Positions 52,825-61,437 of a stretch of DNA of 64,000 nucleotides are shown in pieces. The DNA lies in assembly GCF_007991275.1 (NCBI RefSeq), contig NZ_BJYA01000001.1, forward strand, positions 186,001 through 250,000, in the 5' to 3' direction. The first letter of the stretch is position 1, and every line of letters starts with the position of its first letter. The notes below the pieces were generated by a model. The model was not told the DNA's origin. It saw nothing but the letters and a program-made list of their open reading frames with translations, and made no database searches. Both the position numbers and the translations under genes were made by a program. Origin of the DNA: Alkalibacillus haloalkaliphilus. GTDB lineage: Bacteria > Bacillota > Bacilli > Bacillales > Alkalibacillaceae.

Positions 52825-53421
52825 TTAACCTTCTACAAATTCATCTTCAACGTCCCAATTCAAAGCTTCAACAGCATAATTAATCGTCCGGTTCGTATCG
52901 CTGTCTGAGTAATCAAAAGGAATCGTTATAGATTGTTCATCGCTTGAAAACGTATAAGACAACACAGCGTAATCTTCTTCTCTAACTTCACGAGAAACTT
53001 CCGTTATGTCATCCCAAGCAATACTTTCTTCAGAAAACGTCCAATACGTATTACTATGAACACCTTGGTCGTCGAAATAGTGATAATGATAGATTGGTAG
53101 AATTAAAAGAACGAGACTGAACACAAACAAAACTAAATGCACAGCCGTCAAATTGTACTCTTTATCTTTTTTGTCATAATACATTTTCGTAAATAAAAAC
53201 GAGAAAAGAATAAGAGCAATTAAAAGCATCGCGCCCCCAAAACCTAAATAAGCCTCTTGTGGACGAATGAAAGACGTTTGGTTATAAGAGAAAAACAATA
53301 AATCTTGAACCATCATAATGACTGGAACAGGAAGAATCACAGAACAAATAATTAAAATAAGACCAGTTGTGCTAATGTAAGGCAAAATATCATTAGAGTC
53401 GATGTTTTTCAAAAACTTCAC
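52825..53421 (-). CDS. Membrane protein with C-terminal extracytoplasmic domain
   Basis: About 198 residues. Three transmembrane segments (about 15-38, 60-82, 93-113) and a C-terminal acidic domain with WTFSEESIAWDDITEVSRE, a PH-like beta pattern often seen after membrane helices in Bacillus proteins. Start is a GTG with GGGAG eight bases upstream. Not recognised further. Confidence 0.65.
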   Translation of the reverse strand: MKFLKNIDSNDILPYISTTGLILIICSVILPVPVIMMVQDLLFFSYNQTSFIRPQEAYLGFGGAMLLIALILFSFLFTKMYYDKKDKEYNLTAVHLVLFVFSLVLLILPIYHYHYFDDQGVHSNTYWTFSEESIAWDDITEVSREVREEDYAVLSYTFSSDEQSITIPFDYSDSDTNRTINYAVEALNWDVEDEFVEG

Positions 53422-53493
53422 ATGAACCACTCCCTCTGCAACTATCTGTCTATTATTATTTTACCATAAAAATACCTGGTTGGCACTTTTTGT

Positions 53494-54153
53494 CTAATAG
53501 TCTGCAGGGAGATTTTTTAATACATCCTTCATGTCTTCTATCACAACATCTGCCTGATCTAATTCTTCCTCTTGAGCAAAGTCAAACCGACAGCCTACAG
53601 AATATAACCCATTAGCTTTGGCAGCCTTAAAATCTGATAAGCGATCACCAACGAATACACCACTTTGAATGTTATACTTCGATACTATTTCCTGTACCAA
53701 ATCTACCTTGTCTAGAGAATTGATCTGTTCAATGCTGAAAACTTCAGTAAAAAATCGACCAAGCTCATAAAAGTCCACAATTGTATTCAAGTAATCTACT
53801 AATCCATTACTTGCGATGAAGATAGAATACCCCTGTTCTTTTAAACAACTCAACGTCTCGATTACATTAGGATATAATGCACCATTGCCAGCTCTAATAT
53901 TGACCAAAAGCTTCTCAAGAAACATTTGATCAACTTCGTGCCTTATGCTCTCTGGTTGGTTCGGAAGCAACGCCTCCCACACTTTAGGTAGAGGCACACC
54001 CATAATCGAACGATATTGTTCTATTGGCGTATCCCCTGCCCATAATCCCCGCAAGCGCAATTCATCAAAAGTATTATCAAGTGCGAGCTCTAATATTTTG
54101 TCTGTTTGAAATAAAGTTCCGTCCATGTCGAAAATGATGTGTTTTGAGTTCAT
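53494..54153 (-). CDS. HAD family hydrolase (phosphoglycolate phosphatase-like)
   Basis: 219 residues. HAD motifs: FDMDGTLFQT (7-16), IFIASNG (motif II Ser near 111), Lys in the helix after 150, and VGDRLSDFKAAKANG (motif IV near 171). The helical cap between motifs I and II marks subclass IA, as in Gph and PpaX. Substrate unknown. Confidence 0.87.
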   Translation of the reverse strand: MNSKHIIFDMDGTLFQTDKILELALDNTFDELRLRGLWAGDTPIEQYRSIMGVPLPKVWEALLPNQPESIRHEVDQMFLEKLLVNIRAGNGALYPNVIETLSCLKEQGYSIFIASNGLVDYLNTIVDFYELGRFFTEVFSIEQINSLDKVDLVQEIVSKYNIQSGVFVGDRLSDFKAAKANGLYSVGCRFDFAQEEELDQADVVIEDMKDVLKNLPADY

Positions 54154-54223
54154 GTTATTCTCCTATTCTATTGCTCCACCAGTTAACATAGAGTTATATA
54201 AACACTGATAGGGGTGAGCTTTT

Positions 54224-54427
54224 ATGTTGTTTTTAGCCATTATCATAATCAATGTATACATGGCCTATACAGCTTTTGTTGAAGGTAGAAAACTGCAAGA
54301 CAAAGCGAAAAAGTCCTTTGCCTATTTCCTATCGACTACTTTCATTGGCGTTTCTTTGTTAATCTTGTTTTCTATGACATTGTATATTCCTGGTGGTGTT
54401 GATAAGGTGGAGATCATCTACGATTAA
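54224..54427 (+). CDS. Small membrane protein (67 residues)
   Basis: Two hydrophobic segments (about 1-16 and 32-53) with a basic loop (EGRKLQDKAKKS). AGGGGTGAG precedes the ATG. Not recognised. It is the last ordinary gene before the defence island. Confidence 0.65.
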   Translation: MLFLAIIIINVYMAYTAFVEGRKLQDKAKKSFAYFLSTTFIGVSLLILFSMTLYIPGGVDKVEIIYD

Positions 54428-54552
54428 GTCATTACAATATATTTTTATTCGCCTTGGGTACTAAGTAAGCTGGCATTTCTTCACGTAGTTGCCACACGAA
54501 ATCGATTGGTTCACAAAATATAAACTAACCAATAGTATAACCGTATCTTTAC
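54428..54552. other. Left edge of the AT-rich defence island
   Basis: About 125 bases between the small membrane gene and the end of the reverse transcriptase gene. I see no tRNA, direct repeat or integrase here, so the boundary of the island is judged only by gene content and composition. Confidence 0.35.
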
Positions 54553-55920
54553 TCAAGAAATTTTACTTTTGATATCTTTTTCATCCATTTTTATTGGTCG
54601 ATATACATACTTTTGATACCAATAATTAATACCTTCTTTACTCTTTAAATTCTTAACGTTAACATTAAATACATCTATGAGGAGTTCCTTTTTTTGTTGT
54701 TCATTTAATTCATCAGGCCTATGTATATAAGTACTGTTTTCATAATTATACCTGACTTCATAAAATGCCTTAACAAAACTTTTGATTTCATCCTTGTTTA
54801 TATGATCAAATTCAAATTTAACTAGTAGCTTCTGTATTAACCAATCTAAATGATAGAGAACACTTGTATCATTCATTTGAGAAAAATAAAATAGCCAACC
54901 ATAATTAAACTCTCTACCTTTATCGCCGTCTACTTTTTTACTTATAGAACCAGTAATCTTATTATTGAGCCTGAAAACAAATTGTTTAGGGTTAATATTA
55001 TCAGAGTTATATTTATAACTTGTAAAAATATCAACAAGTGAGTTTTCAAACTTAGCCTGATTTGCCTTTTTGATTGTGAGTTTAAGTTCGCCATGGTGAT
55101 TAGACATCACCTGATACCCTAAAAAGCTAAACCCTTCATTTACTTTTCCTAATTCTGTTTTGCTATCGTTTAATCTCAGACTATATAAACCTTCTAGTTC
55201 ATACTTAATTTTGGAATAAATCCTCGGCAAATCTTTTGAGTTACATAGCACAAGAACATCATCAACATACCTAATAAATTGATAGTCTTGTTGATTCTCA
55301 AATTTATTGTCAAAGTCTTCTAAGTAAATATGGGATAGTATATTTGAAATAGGTAAACCTTGTGGTATCCCTTCGGTTATTAACTCCGATGACTTTTCAC
55401 CAGACTTAACAGTAGGAGTTGTTATTGACTTCTTAATTAGGGTTAATATTTCTTCCTTTTTAATTCTCTTTTCCAGCAAATTAAAAAGTATACCATGCTT
55501 AATAGTTCCGTAAAAATCGGAAACATCCAACTTTATAAATGAGTCATATTGGTACACAGATTCTTTTATTTGACTAATACACAATTGTGGTAAAGGCTGG
55601 GTTAAATGGTGATATGTTTCAGATAAAATTAGACTTAATGATTTTAACACTAATTTATCCCTTAAAGTCGGTATTGAAATTAGACGTGGAGGAGAATATC
55701 TATCTTTAACAATTAACTTTTCCTTATAAGGGGTAAATTGATAAGTGTTATTTTTCACTTTTTCTTTTATTTTACATATATTTTCTACTCTATGGTGATA
55801 AAACCTATCGAAATTCATTTGATCTATACCCGTAGCGCTTGTAAAATCAAAGTATTTATCAAGTGTGATTTCTAGATGTTTTATCGAGAAATATTTTCTG
55901 AATAAATTTGATGCAGACAT
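54553..55920 (-). CDS. Defence-type reverse transcriptase
   Basis: About 455 residues. RT motifs: LDVSDFYGTI (near 148), EGIPQGLPISNILSHIYLED (near 187), the catalytic YVDDVLVL (near 217) and FSFLGY. No maturase, HNH or integrase domain follows; residues 290-455 are helical and unassigned, so it is not a group II intron protein. It starts eight bases after the SLATT gene (AGGTG before the ATG). RT genes paired with SLATT proteins and a structured RNA are known in anti-phage systems; I recall the DRT10 type as such a pair but cannot confirm the class. Confidence 0.88.
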   Translation of the reverse strand: MSASNLFRKYFSIKHLEITLDKYFDFTSATGIDQMNFDRFYHHRVENICKIKEKVKNNTYQFTPYKEKLIVKDRYSPPRLISIPTLRDKLVLKSLSLILSETYHHLTQPLPQLCISQIKESVYQYDSFIKLDVSDFYGTIKHGILFNLLEKRIKKEEILTLIKKSITTPTVKSGEKSSELITEGIPQGLPISNILSHIYLEDFDNKFENQQDYQFIRYVDDVLVLCNSKDLPRIYSKIKYELEGLYSLRLNDSKTELGKVNEGFSFLGYQVMSNHHGELKLTIKKANQAKFENSLVDIFTSYKYNSDNINPKQFVFRLNNKITGSISKKVDGDKGREFNYGWLFYFSQMNDTSVLYHLDWLIQKLLVKFEFDHINKDEIKSFVKAFYEVRYNYENSTYIHRPDELNEQQKKELLIDVFNVNVKNLKSKEGINYWYQKYVYRPIKMDEKDIKSKIS

Positions 55921-55928
55921 GTAATCAC

Positions 55929-56495
55929 CTAAATCACAAAAATTATTAATATAAGCGGTAAGACAAGTATACAAGTAAAAACAGCGTATTTTATAAAGTT
56001 AAATGTATAAAAATAGAGAAGCGACCTTATTGAAGTTAAATTATTATGCTTTATTAAAACTTTCAAGTAATCCAGCTCTGAGTGGTTATCTGTCTTGGAT
56101 AGAATTTGTTGATAATCAGACTTTAAATCGTGAAATTCCTCTGTTTTTATCCCTTCTTCTTCATCTAAAAGTTGCTCCATTTTATATTGTAATTGTGTTA
56201 ATTCTAAATAGGATTCTTTATACTTTAGAGCTTTTTCATTAAAGCCTATTGAGTTAAAATAAATGTTAAAGCCAAATAATCCAACAGAAAGGATTACTGT
56301 AAATATGCTAATGTTATAGTTTTCTGTGACAAGTAACCATATTGAAAAAGCCAAGATGAAAAACGTGTAATAAACTAGGGTGAATTGTAGAAAGTTATGA
56401 TTTCTAATCATTCTGGCTTCAGCCTCTATTCTACTTTTCCTAGTAACCCATATATTTTTATCAATAAAACCTTCTATTTTTTTATAGTTATCCAT
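55929..56495 (-). CDS. SLATT-domain membrane protein
   Basis: 188 residues. A pair of transmembrane helices near 38-80 is followed by a helical cytoplasmic stretch (about 85-150) and a further hydrophobic C-terminus (about 163-187). This is the layout of SLATT (SMODS and SLOG-associating two-TM) effectors, here of the type found beside reverse transcriptases. Such proteins are thought to damage the membrane once a sensor partner is triggered. The RT gene follows immediately; a folded RNA region lies just upstream. Family call is by pattern, not search. Confidence 0.75.
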   Translation of the reverse strand: MDNYKKIEGFIDKNIWVTRKSRIEAEARMIRNHNFLQFTLVYYTFFILAFSIWLLVTENYNISIFTVILSVGLFGFNIYFNSIGFNEKALKYKESYLELTQLQYKMEQLLDEEEGIKTEEFHDLKSDYQQILSKTDNHSELDYLKVLIKHNNLTSIRSLLYFYTFNFIKYAVFTCILVLPLILIIFVI

Positions 56496-56521
56496 CTTTT
56501 CACCCTACCTTAGATAAAGAG

Positions 56522-56637
56522 TAAGAGGAGACTCCAGGAGTTTGAATAGTTTATATTCCGTTACGGAATCATATTTTTTCAAGTAATTAGAATACCAAAG
56601 GTGAATAGCCTTTGGTCGAGTAGAAAGTCTCCTCTTA
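56522..56637 (-). ncRNA. Structured RNA upstream of SLATT-RT genes
   Basis: A 116-base element closed by a perfect 12-bp stem: TAAGAGGAGACT pairs with AGTCTCCTCTTA. Inside are two perfect hairpins: ACCAAAGG/CCTTTGGT with a seven-base loop (56594-56616) and ATTCCG/CGGAAT with a three-base loop (56555-56569). No T-tract follows, so it is not a terminator. Defence reverse transcriptases commonly use an RNA encoded next to them as template, and this element is the only good candidate. Confidence 0.75.
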
Positions 56638-56663
56638 AGTATAATTTCGGACAAAAAAGATAT

Positions 56664-56692
56664 TTGTTAATGATTGGTAAAAAATAATTCAA
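56664..56692 (-). promoter_or_regulatory. Possible promoter for the RNA-SLATT-RT unit
   Basis: TTGAAT and TAACAA on the minus strand, 17 bases apart, just after the endonuclease gene. The -10 is weak. A better -10-like TATACT at 56638 would start transcription inside the closing stem and is less likely for an intact RNA. Confidence 0.35.
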
Positions 56693-56695
56693 TAA

Positions 56696-58123
56696 TTATT
56701 TCCCTTTTAACACCTTACCTATAAAATCTTTATCTAACCAATAACACTGTTTCGTAACCATCTGGCCATCAGGTAGCTTAACCTTATCTTTCCCATCCCT
56801 TGCCTTTGGCCTTACATGAGAAACTCCATTAAAGTCTTTTCCTGGGAAGTTATTCGCTTCAACTCTGTTCTTACCACGCACTTTATACTCAATGGTGACA
56901 CCATCTCGAACTAATCTGTGGATCTCTTCCCACACTTCTTTAATTTTTGTATCTAGAACTACCTCAGGCATATTCCATAACTTAATCCCTCTAAAATATG
57001 GTTCTCTATTTTCATTTTCAGACTTAGTCTCATTGTACTGGAAAACTACAAATAAGAATTTCGTATCTATAAACCTATTTCTTAAGTGACTATCTTCCCA
57101 AGTCTCATGATAGACCTCATCAAACCTAATTTGTTCAAAAGACATATGCTCCTTAGGTGTACCGTTTGGCTCTAACCGTACTGTCTTATACTCAATGTTT
57201 GCTTTTGCAAATTCATCTATTTGATTTAAACGTGTTCCGCTAATCCCTAACGTTGCACTTATTAGCTGAGGGATCATGTGTTTTGAATTCTTGCTATATT
57301 TTATATTCACTTGTTTTGCTATTTCTTTAGGGGTTAAACCTATATAAGGTTTAAACTTTTCCATTAGTAACTCTTCTAATGACTGAGTTTCTAACTCCTC
57401 CCGGTTAGAAAAGGAGACCATATCGTCTTCATTGATAATTTTACGTAGTAAAGTTGTCATATAAGATGACTTTAATGAAAAAGCTCTTTGCATTGCCATT
57501 TGTTCAGAAAATGGCTGGGTTCTTAAAGAACTCTTTGATGCACCCTTTGTACAGGCACCTAAGTAGTTAGTATCACCCTCAGATAGTTCATGAGCCTTTC
57601 CTTCAAGGACCTTCTTTTTGATAGTGTTCCAGTCTTTTTTTATAACTTTTAAATCTTTTTCTGGGAATTCATATAAGTGGACTTTCTGGATGAGGTAATC
57701 TAGTTTATCTTTGTCATTCTCATATAAATAATGAATTAAGAGTACTAGTTGATTTTTTAACCAAAATGAACTTGTTTCAAAGTCTTCTTCAACTATCTTC
57801 TCATAGTTAATAATATTTAGTACTAATCTTTCTTTTGCAGATAACTTTCCACTTTTCAAATGTTTATGTGGTGTTACTTTTAACTCTACTCCCGCTTCTT
57901 CAAAATCAGGGTTTCTATCACTATTAGGTTCATATTTAAAGTGATACTTTTCTACCAACTGGCCCAAACTACCTTTTGAAAAAGTTGATGTTAAGTACTC
58001 ATAGTCTTCCTCTTTAACTACCATATCACTTGTTTTTAGAATGTCTCTGAATGTTTTACTCTCTAGCTCTTTTCCATACATTTCAATTGATTTTGGGCTA
58101 TATATATCGTAACCTTTATACAT
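56696..58123 (-). CDS. Sau3AI-type restriction endonuclease (GATC)
   Basis: About 475 residues, close in length to Sau3AI (489). The N-terminal catalytic MutH-like domain keeps NPDFEEAGVELKVTP (the D...ExK metal site, near 68-82), ERLVLNIINYEK and FETSSFW. The middle has HELSEGDTNYLGACTKGASK. The C-terminal, allosteric DNA-binding domain keeps HVRPKARDGKD and MVTKQCYWLDKDFI. Cuts GATC unless methylated, going by the family. Start at 58123 has AAGGTG upstream. Divergent from its methyltransferase gene. Confidence 0.92.
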   Translation of the reverse strand: MYKGYDIYSPKSIEMYGKELESKTFRDILKTSDMVVKEEDYEYLTSTFSKGSLGQLVEKYHFKYEPNSDRNPDFEEAGVELKVTPHKHLKSGKLSAKERLVLNIINYEKIVEEDFETSSFWLKNQLVLLIHYLYENDKDKLDYLIQKVHLYEFPEKDLKVIKKDWNTIKKKVLEGKAHELSEGDTNYLGACTKGASKSSLRTQPFSEQMAMQRAFSLKSSYMTTLLRKIINEDDMVSFSNREELETQSLEELLMEKFKPYIGLTPKEIAKQVNIKYSKNSKHMIPQLISATLGISGTRLNQIDEFAKANIEYKTVRLEPNGTPKEHMSFEQIRFDEVYHETWEDSHLRNRFIDTKFLFVVFQYNETKSENENREPYFRGIKLWNMPEVVLDTKIKEVWEEIHRLVRDGVTIEYKVRGKNRVEANNFPGKDFNGVSHVRPKARDGKDKVKLPDGQMVTKQCYWLDKDFIGKVLKGK

Positions 58124-58158
58124 AAAATCACACCTTAAAATAAATTTGGTCATAACAG

Positions 58159-58187
58159 TTGATCTTTATATAAAAATTTACTATAAT
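58159..58187 (+). promoter_or_regulatory. Methyltransferase promoter containing a GATC site
   Basis: TTGATC (58159-58164) and a perfect TATAAT (58182-58187) with a 17-base spacer, 34 bases before the methyltransferase start. The -35 hexamer overlaps a GATC, the expected target of the encoded methyltransferase and nuclease. Confidence 0.75.
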
Positions 58188-58221
58188 AGGAGTAGAATTA
58201 AAACCGAAAGGATGTTCGGTG

Positions 58222-59523
58222 ATGATAAATGTTGTTGAACTATTTGCAGGAGTTGGCGGCTTTCGCCTAGGTTTAGAAAAATCTAGTAAAAAGTATAATA
58301 TTACTTTAGCTAATCAGTGGGAACCATCTACAAAGTCTCAACCTGCTTTTGATTGTTATAAAAAGAATTTTAATTCAACTGATGATGAAGCAATAAATGA
58401 AGATATTGCAGATATTATTGGATTAATACCGGAACATGACCTGTTAGTTGGTGGGTTCCCTTGCCAAGACTATTCAGTCGCTAGAACACTAGCTGGTGAG
58501 ATGGGGATTGAAGGGCATAAAGGTGTACTATTTTTCGAAATCATGAAAGTTATAAATAGAACAAAACCAAAATTTATTCTACTAGAAAATGTTGATCGTC
58601 TATTAAAATCACCCTCAACACAACGAGGTAGAGACTTCTCTGTTATGTTAGCTAGTCTTCAGAAACAAGGTTATGGAATAGAGTGGCGTGTAATTAATGC
58701 AGCAGAGTATGGATTTGCCCAGCGAAGAAGAAGAGTGTTCATATTCGCATATCGTGAAGATACTAACTTTTATAAAGAGCAACAGAAGCATAACTTCCAA
58801 GACATTATTCACCAAAAAGGATTCTTTGCTAAAGAGTTCCCTGTTAAAGATGAGCACAATGAGAAGCACCCAGACAAGGAGTTTGAATTACCTAGTAATC
58901 TACTGGATGTGTCTGACAACTTTAGCGCAAAGTATAATAACAGTGGTGTAATTGTTAATGGAGTTGTATATACTGCTGAAACTCTCCCTGTTGAAACTAC
59001 TCCAACTACCTTAGGCGAAATTTTAGAACAAGCCAGAGAGTTCCAGGGACAAGTTGATGAGAAATACTACCTGAAAAATGATAAGAAAAACAAAAAAGGT
59101 AGAACCGAGTATGAAGAAATGGAATATCAAAAAGGTGCCAAAAAAGAAAAGAGAGTTTCTAAAACTGGGCATGAGTATTACTACACTGAGGGATCAATGG
59201 CTTTCCCTGAAAGATTAGATATGCCAAGTAGAACAATGCTAACTAGTGAAGGTACCAAAAATAGAAGCTCACATGTTGTTAAGGATTTAGACACTAGTAG
59301 GCTAAGATTTCTAACTCCAATAGAATGTGAACTTCTAAATGGATTTGATCCAGACTGGACTAATTCTGGGATGCCTGAAAGAACGAGATATTTCTGTATG
59401 GGTAATGCATTAGTTGTTGATTTAATAGAAAAGATGGGTAATCAGATTGTTGACCTATATACAAAAGAAACAACAATCTACCAAGAAAAGAATAACGAAG
59501 TACAACAGATGTCGATTCTGTAG
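58222..59523 (+). CDS. DNA C5-cytosine methyltransferase, predicted GATC-specific
   Basis: About 433 residues. Motif I VVELFAGVGGFRLGL, motif IV GGFPCQDYS with the catalytic Cys near 80, motif VI ILLENVDRL and motif VIII-like AQRRRRVFIFA are intact. The target-recognition region lies at about 200-340 and motifs IX-X (NALVVDLIEKMG) close the fold. Paired divergently with the Sau3AI-type gene, so it probably modifies GATC at C5 of cytosine. Ribosome site GAAAGGAT precedes the ATG. Confidence 0.93.
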   Translation: MINVVELFAGVGGFRLGLEKSSKKYNITLANQWEPSTKSQPAFDCYKKNFNSTDDEAINEDIADIIGLIPEHDLLVGGFPCQDYSVARTLAGEMGIEGHKGVLFFEIMKVINRTKPKFILLENVDRLLKSPSTQRGRDFSVMLASLQKQGYGIEWRVINAAEYGFAQRRRRVFIFAYREDTNFYKEQQKHNFQDIIHQKGFFAKEFPVKDEHNEKHPDKEFELPSNLLDVSDNFSAKYNNSGVIVNGVVYTAETLPVETTPTTLGEILEQAREFQGQVDEKYYLKNDKKNKKGRTEYEEMEYQKGAKKEKRVSKTGHEYYYTEGSMAFPERLDMPSRTMLTSEGTKNRSSHVVKDLDTSRLRFLTPIECELLNGFDPDWTNSGMPERTRYFCMGNALVVDLIEKMGNQIVDLYTKETTIYQEKNNEVQQMSIL

Positions 59524-59555
59524 AAAAAGTAGCCGATTGTAGCCGGCTACTTTTT
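59524..59555 (+). terminator. Terminator of the methyltransferase gene
   Basis: Stem AAAAAGTAGCCG/CGGCTACTTTTT with an eight-base loop and a T-run, directly after the stop codon. Confidence 0.88.
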
Positions 59556-59559
59556 TCAT

Positions 59560-59901
59560 TTTATTGGTTCTCCTTTTAATGCAAACACCTTTACTATGTG
59601 ATTGTATACCATTTCTTCCACTTCATCTTTGGATATATATCTATTACTCTAGCTCCCCAAAAAAATTTAGATATTTTAAATACTACTCCGGCTTGACATT
59701 TGCTCTAACAAACCGGCTGACACGTTGACAAATTTTGTTTTTTCTTTAACTTACTGAATAAAATGTTTAAAATGATAATAAGTAGATACAAATACATTTT
59801 TTGAAAACTGTGGACTTTTGTGTGAATAACAAAATTTTATTATTCTTCCACAATGCACAAGGGTGTTTAGATAAAGTCCAAGGGATATAGGAGGTGTAAG
59901 A
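59560..59901. other. Intergenic region before the accessory operon
   Basis: About 340 bases. On the minus strand around 59565-59655 a 30-codon open stretch ends in a stop and has the look of a gene remnant (it includes DEVEEMVYNHIVKVFALKGE) but has no start or ribosome site. Two TTGACA words (59694 and about 59724) may be -35 elements of the downstream operon; no convincing -10 at 17 bases was found. Confidence 0.4.
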
Positions 59902-61434
59902 TTGAAACCAGAGGAAAAATACAATAAAGATTTACAAGCATTAAATAACAAACAAAGAGAATTACTTAATTATAATCTGAAAAACCACCAACAAATAGCA
60001 TATGAAGTTGAGAAACTGAATTTTTACTCAGGATATGATGTGGATACTCTTACCGGTGTAAAGACTGACAACCCTAATATACAAGTCATAAAGAATAAAG
60101 TATTATCTAAAAAGTTAATAGAATTAATAAATGAAAATAATAAAAAAAATGTAGTTAAGCTCCAGATTAGGACCATTCAATTAAATAAAAATTATAAACA
60201 AAAAGAGAACATGGTTCTAGAGCAAGTAGATTTTAATGATTTGATTGAAAAACCATGGAGTTCAAGCTATTTAAATAAAAAGTTCAAGAATACCATTTTT
60301 GTTTTCTTGGTCTTTATGAAAAGTAATGGTCTACACTTTGTTGGTTGTAAATTGTGGAAAATGAACCCGGCTCTTGTGGAATTAGAAATTAAAAAGTTTT
60401 GGGAGCGAACAATAAAAATAGTAGAAAATGGAGTAGAGCTTAAACAAGAAAACAATAAAATAAAAAATAATTTACCAAAATCAAACGAACATAGAATTTT
60501 ACATGTTAGGCCTAAAGCTAAAGACTCACAAGACAAGTACCAGTTACCTGATGGCAAGTATATTACAAAACAAGGGTTCTGGATTAATAATTCCTATATT
60601 TCAAAAATTGGAAGAGAATTTGCTGCTGAAATTAACTTTCAAAAAGAAAACAATCGCCAGATATTAAATAATGGTTCAAATAAGATTAATGTTAAAGACG
60701 GAATTTATGATACAAATTCAAATGAATTTAAATTGTTGGCCAGTAGTCGCTATTCTAATCATGATTCCTTATATCAACTGAATGAAGAAGTTATTGTATA
60801 TAATGGAAATGGAATTCCAACAAGGGAATTGATTATAGATTATATAAATAAGAATAAAATAATAAATAAAAATTCAGTAGTTTATTTAAAACCTGAGTAT
60901 AAGAGCATTATAAATGATTTGCACAAAAATCGAATTCTTTATAGATTTAATAGTGAAAAATTCATTACAAGCGAGTATTTAGCTGAAAAAGGAATTAATT
61001 CTTCAGAAATGGAACGGCTTTCATTAGAACTTGATTATAAGCTAAAAGATTTTAACAGTAAGTCATTCTTTACAATTAATAAAGTAAGAGATCTGCTTGA
61101 TGGTAATATCGTTATTGAAGCAGGGATGAGCGATGAATTCATAGAAGATGTATTACTAGACTCTCATTTATTTCATTACTTAAAGGTTAATAACAAATTC
61201 ATATTTTCAAACTTTGATAGTACATATGATGATTTCCTTGATATAGTAACAAATAGTGAGTTTGAATTGAATTTAGATAGACTTGTAGCATTAGTAAACT
61301 CAAATATATCAAATATATTTTATAGAGAAGACGTATTAGAAATAGTTAGAAGATCAAGTTACTACTACTCTTCACATATTAATGCTGTATTTAAGTCGAA
61401 AAATCAATTCTATAAAACAATATATGGAGGTTAA
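59902..61434 (+). CDS. Protein with Sau3AI C-terminal-like DNA-binding domain and novel C-terminus
   Basis: 510 residues, TTG start six bases after AGGAGGTG. Residues about 88-235 align by eye with the C-terminal half of the Sau3AI-type enzyme in this island: WSSSYLNKKFKNTIFVFLVF, a CKLWKMNPALVELEIKKFWE segment, ILHVRPKAKDSQDKYQLPDG and YITKQGFWINNSYI. The nuclease half is missing. Residues 260-510 are unrecognised and helix-rich. It may recognise GATC or its methylation state and direct the two following proteins. First gene of a tight operon. Confidence 0.8.
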   Translation: MKPEEKYNKDLQALNNKQRELLNYNLKNHQQIAYEVEKLNFYSGYDVDTLTGVKTDNPNIQVIKNKVLSKKLIELINENNKKNVVKLQIRTIQLNKNYKQKENMVLEQVDFNDLIEKPWSSSYLNKKFKNTIFVFLVFMKSNGLHFVGCKLWKMNPALVELEIKKFWERTIKIVENGVELKQENNKIKNNLPKSNEHRILHVRPKAKDSQDKYQLPDGKYITKQGFWINNSYISKIGREFAAEINFQKENNRQILNNGSNKINVKDGIYDTNSNEFKLLASSRYSNHDSLYQLNEEVIVYNGNGIPTRELIIDYINKNKIINKNSVVYLKPEYKSIINDLHKNRILYRFNSEKFITSEYLAEKGINSSEMERLSLELDYKLKDFNSKSFFTINKVRDLLDGNIVIEAGMSDEFIEDVLLDSHLFHYLKVNNKFIFSNFDSTYDDFLDIVTNSEFELNLDRLVALVNSNISNIFYREDVLEIVRRSSYYYSSHINAVFKSKNQFYKTIYGG

Positions 61435-61437
61435 TTT

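Noticed and set aside
54553-55920. Group II intron or retron
   Set aside because: No maturase X, DNA-binding or HNH domain and no domain V-like hairpin was seen; the partner is a SLATT protein, not a typical retron effector, though a retron-like RNA cannot be excluded by eye.
56522-56637. Terminator of the Sau3AI-type endonuclease gene
   Set aside because: The 12-bp stem encloses 92 bases with two further hairpins and is not followed by a T-tract.
59565-59655. Functional small gene on the minus strand
   Set aside because: The 30-codon frame is bounded upstream by a stop, has no start codon with a ribosome site, and is best read as a possible remnant.
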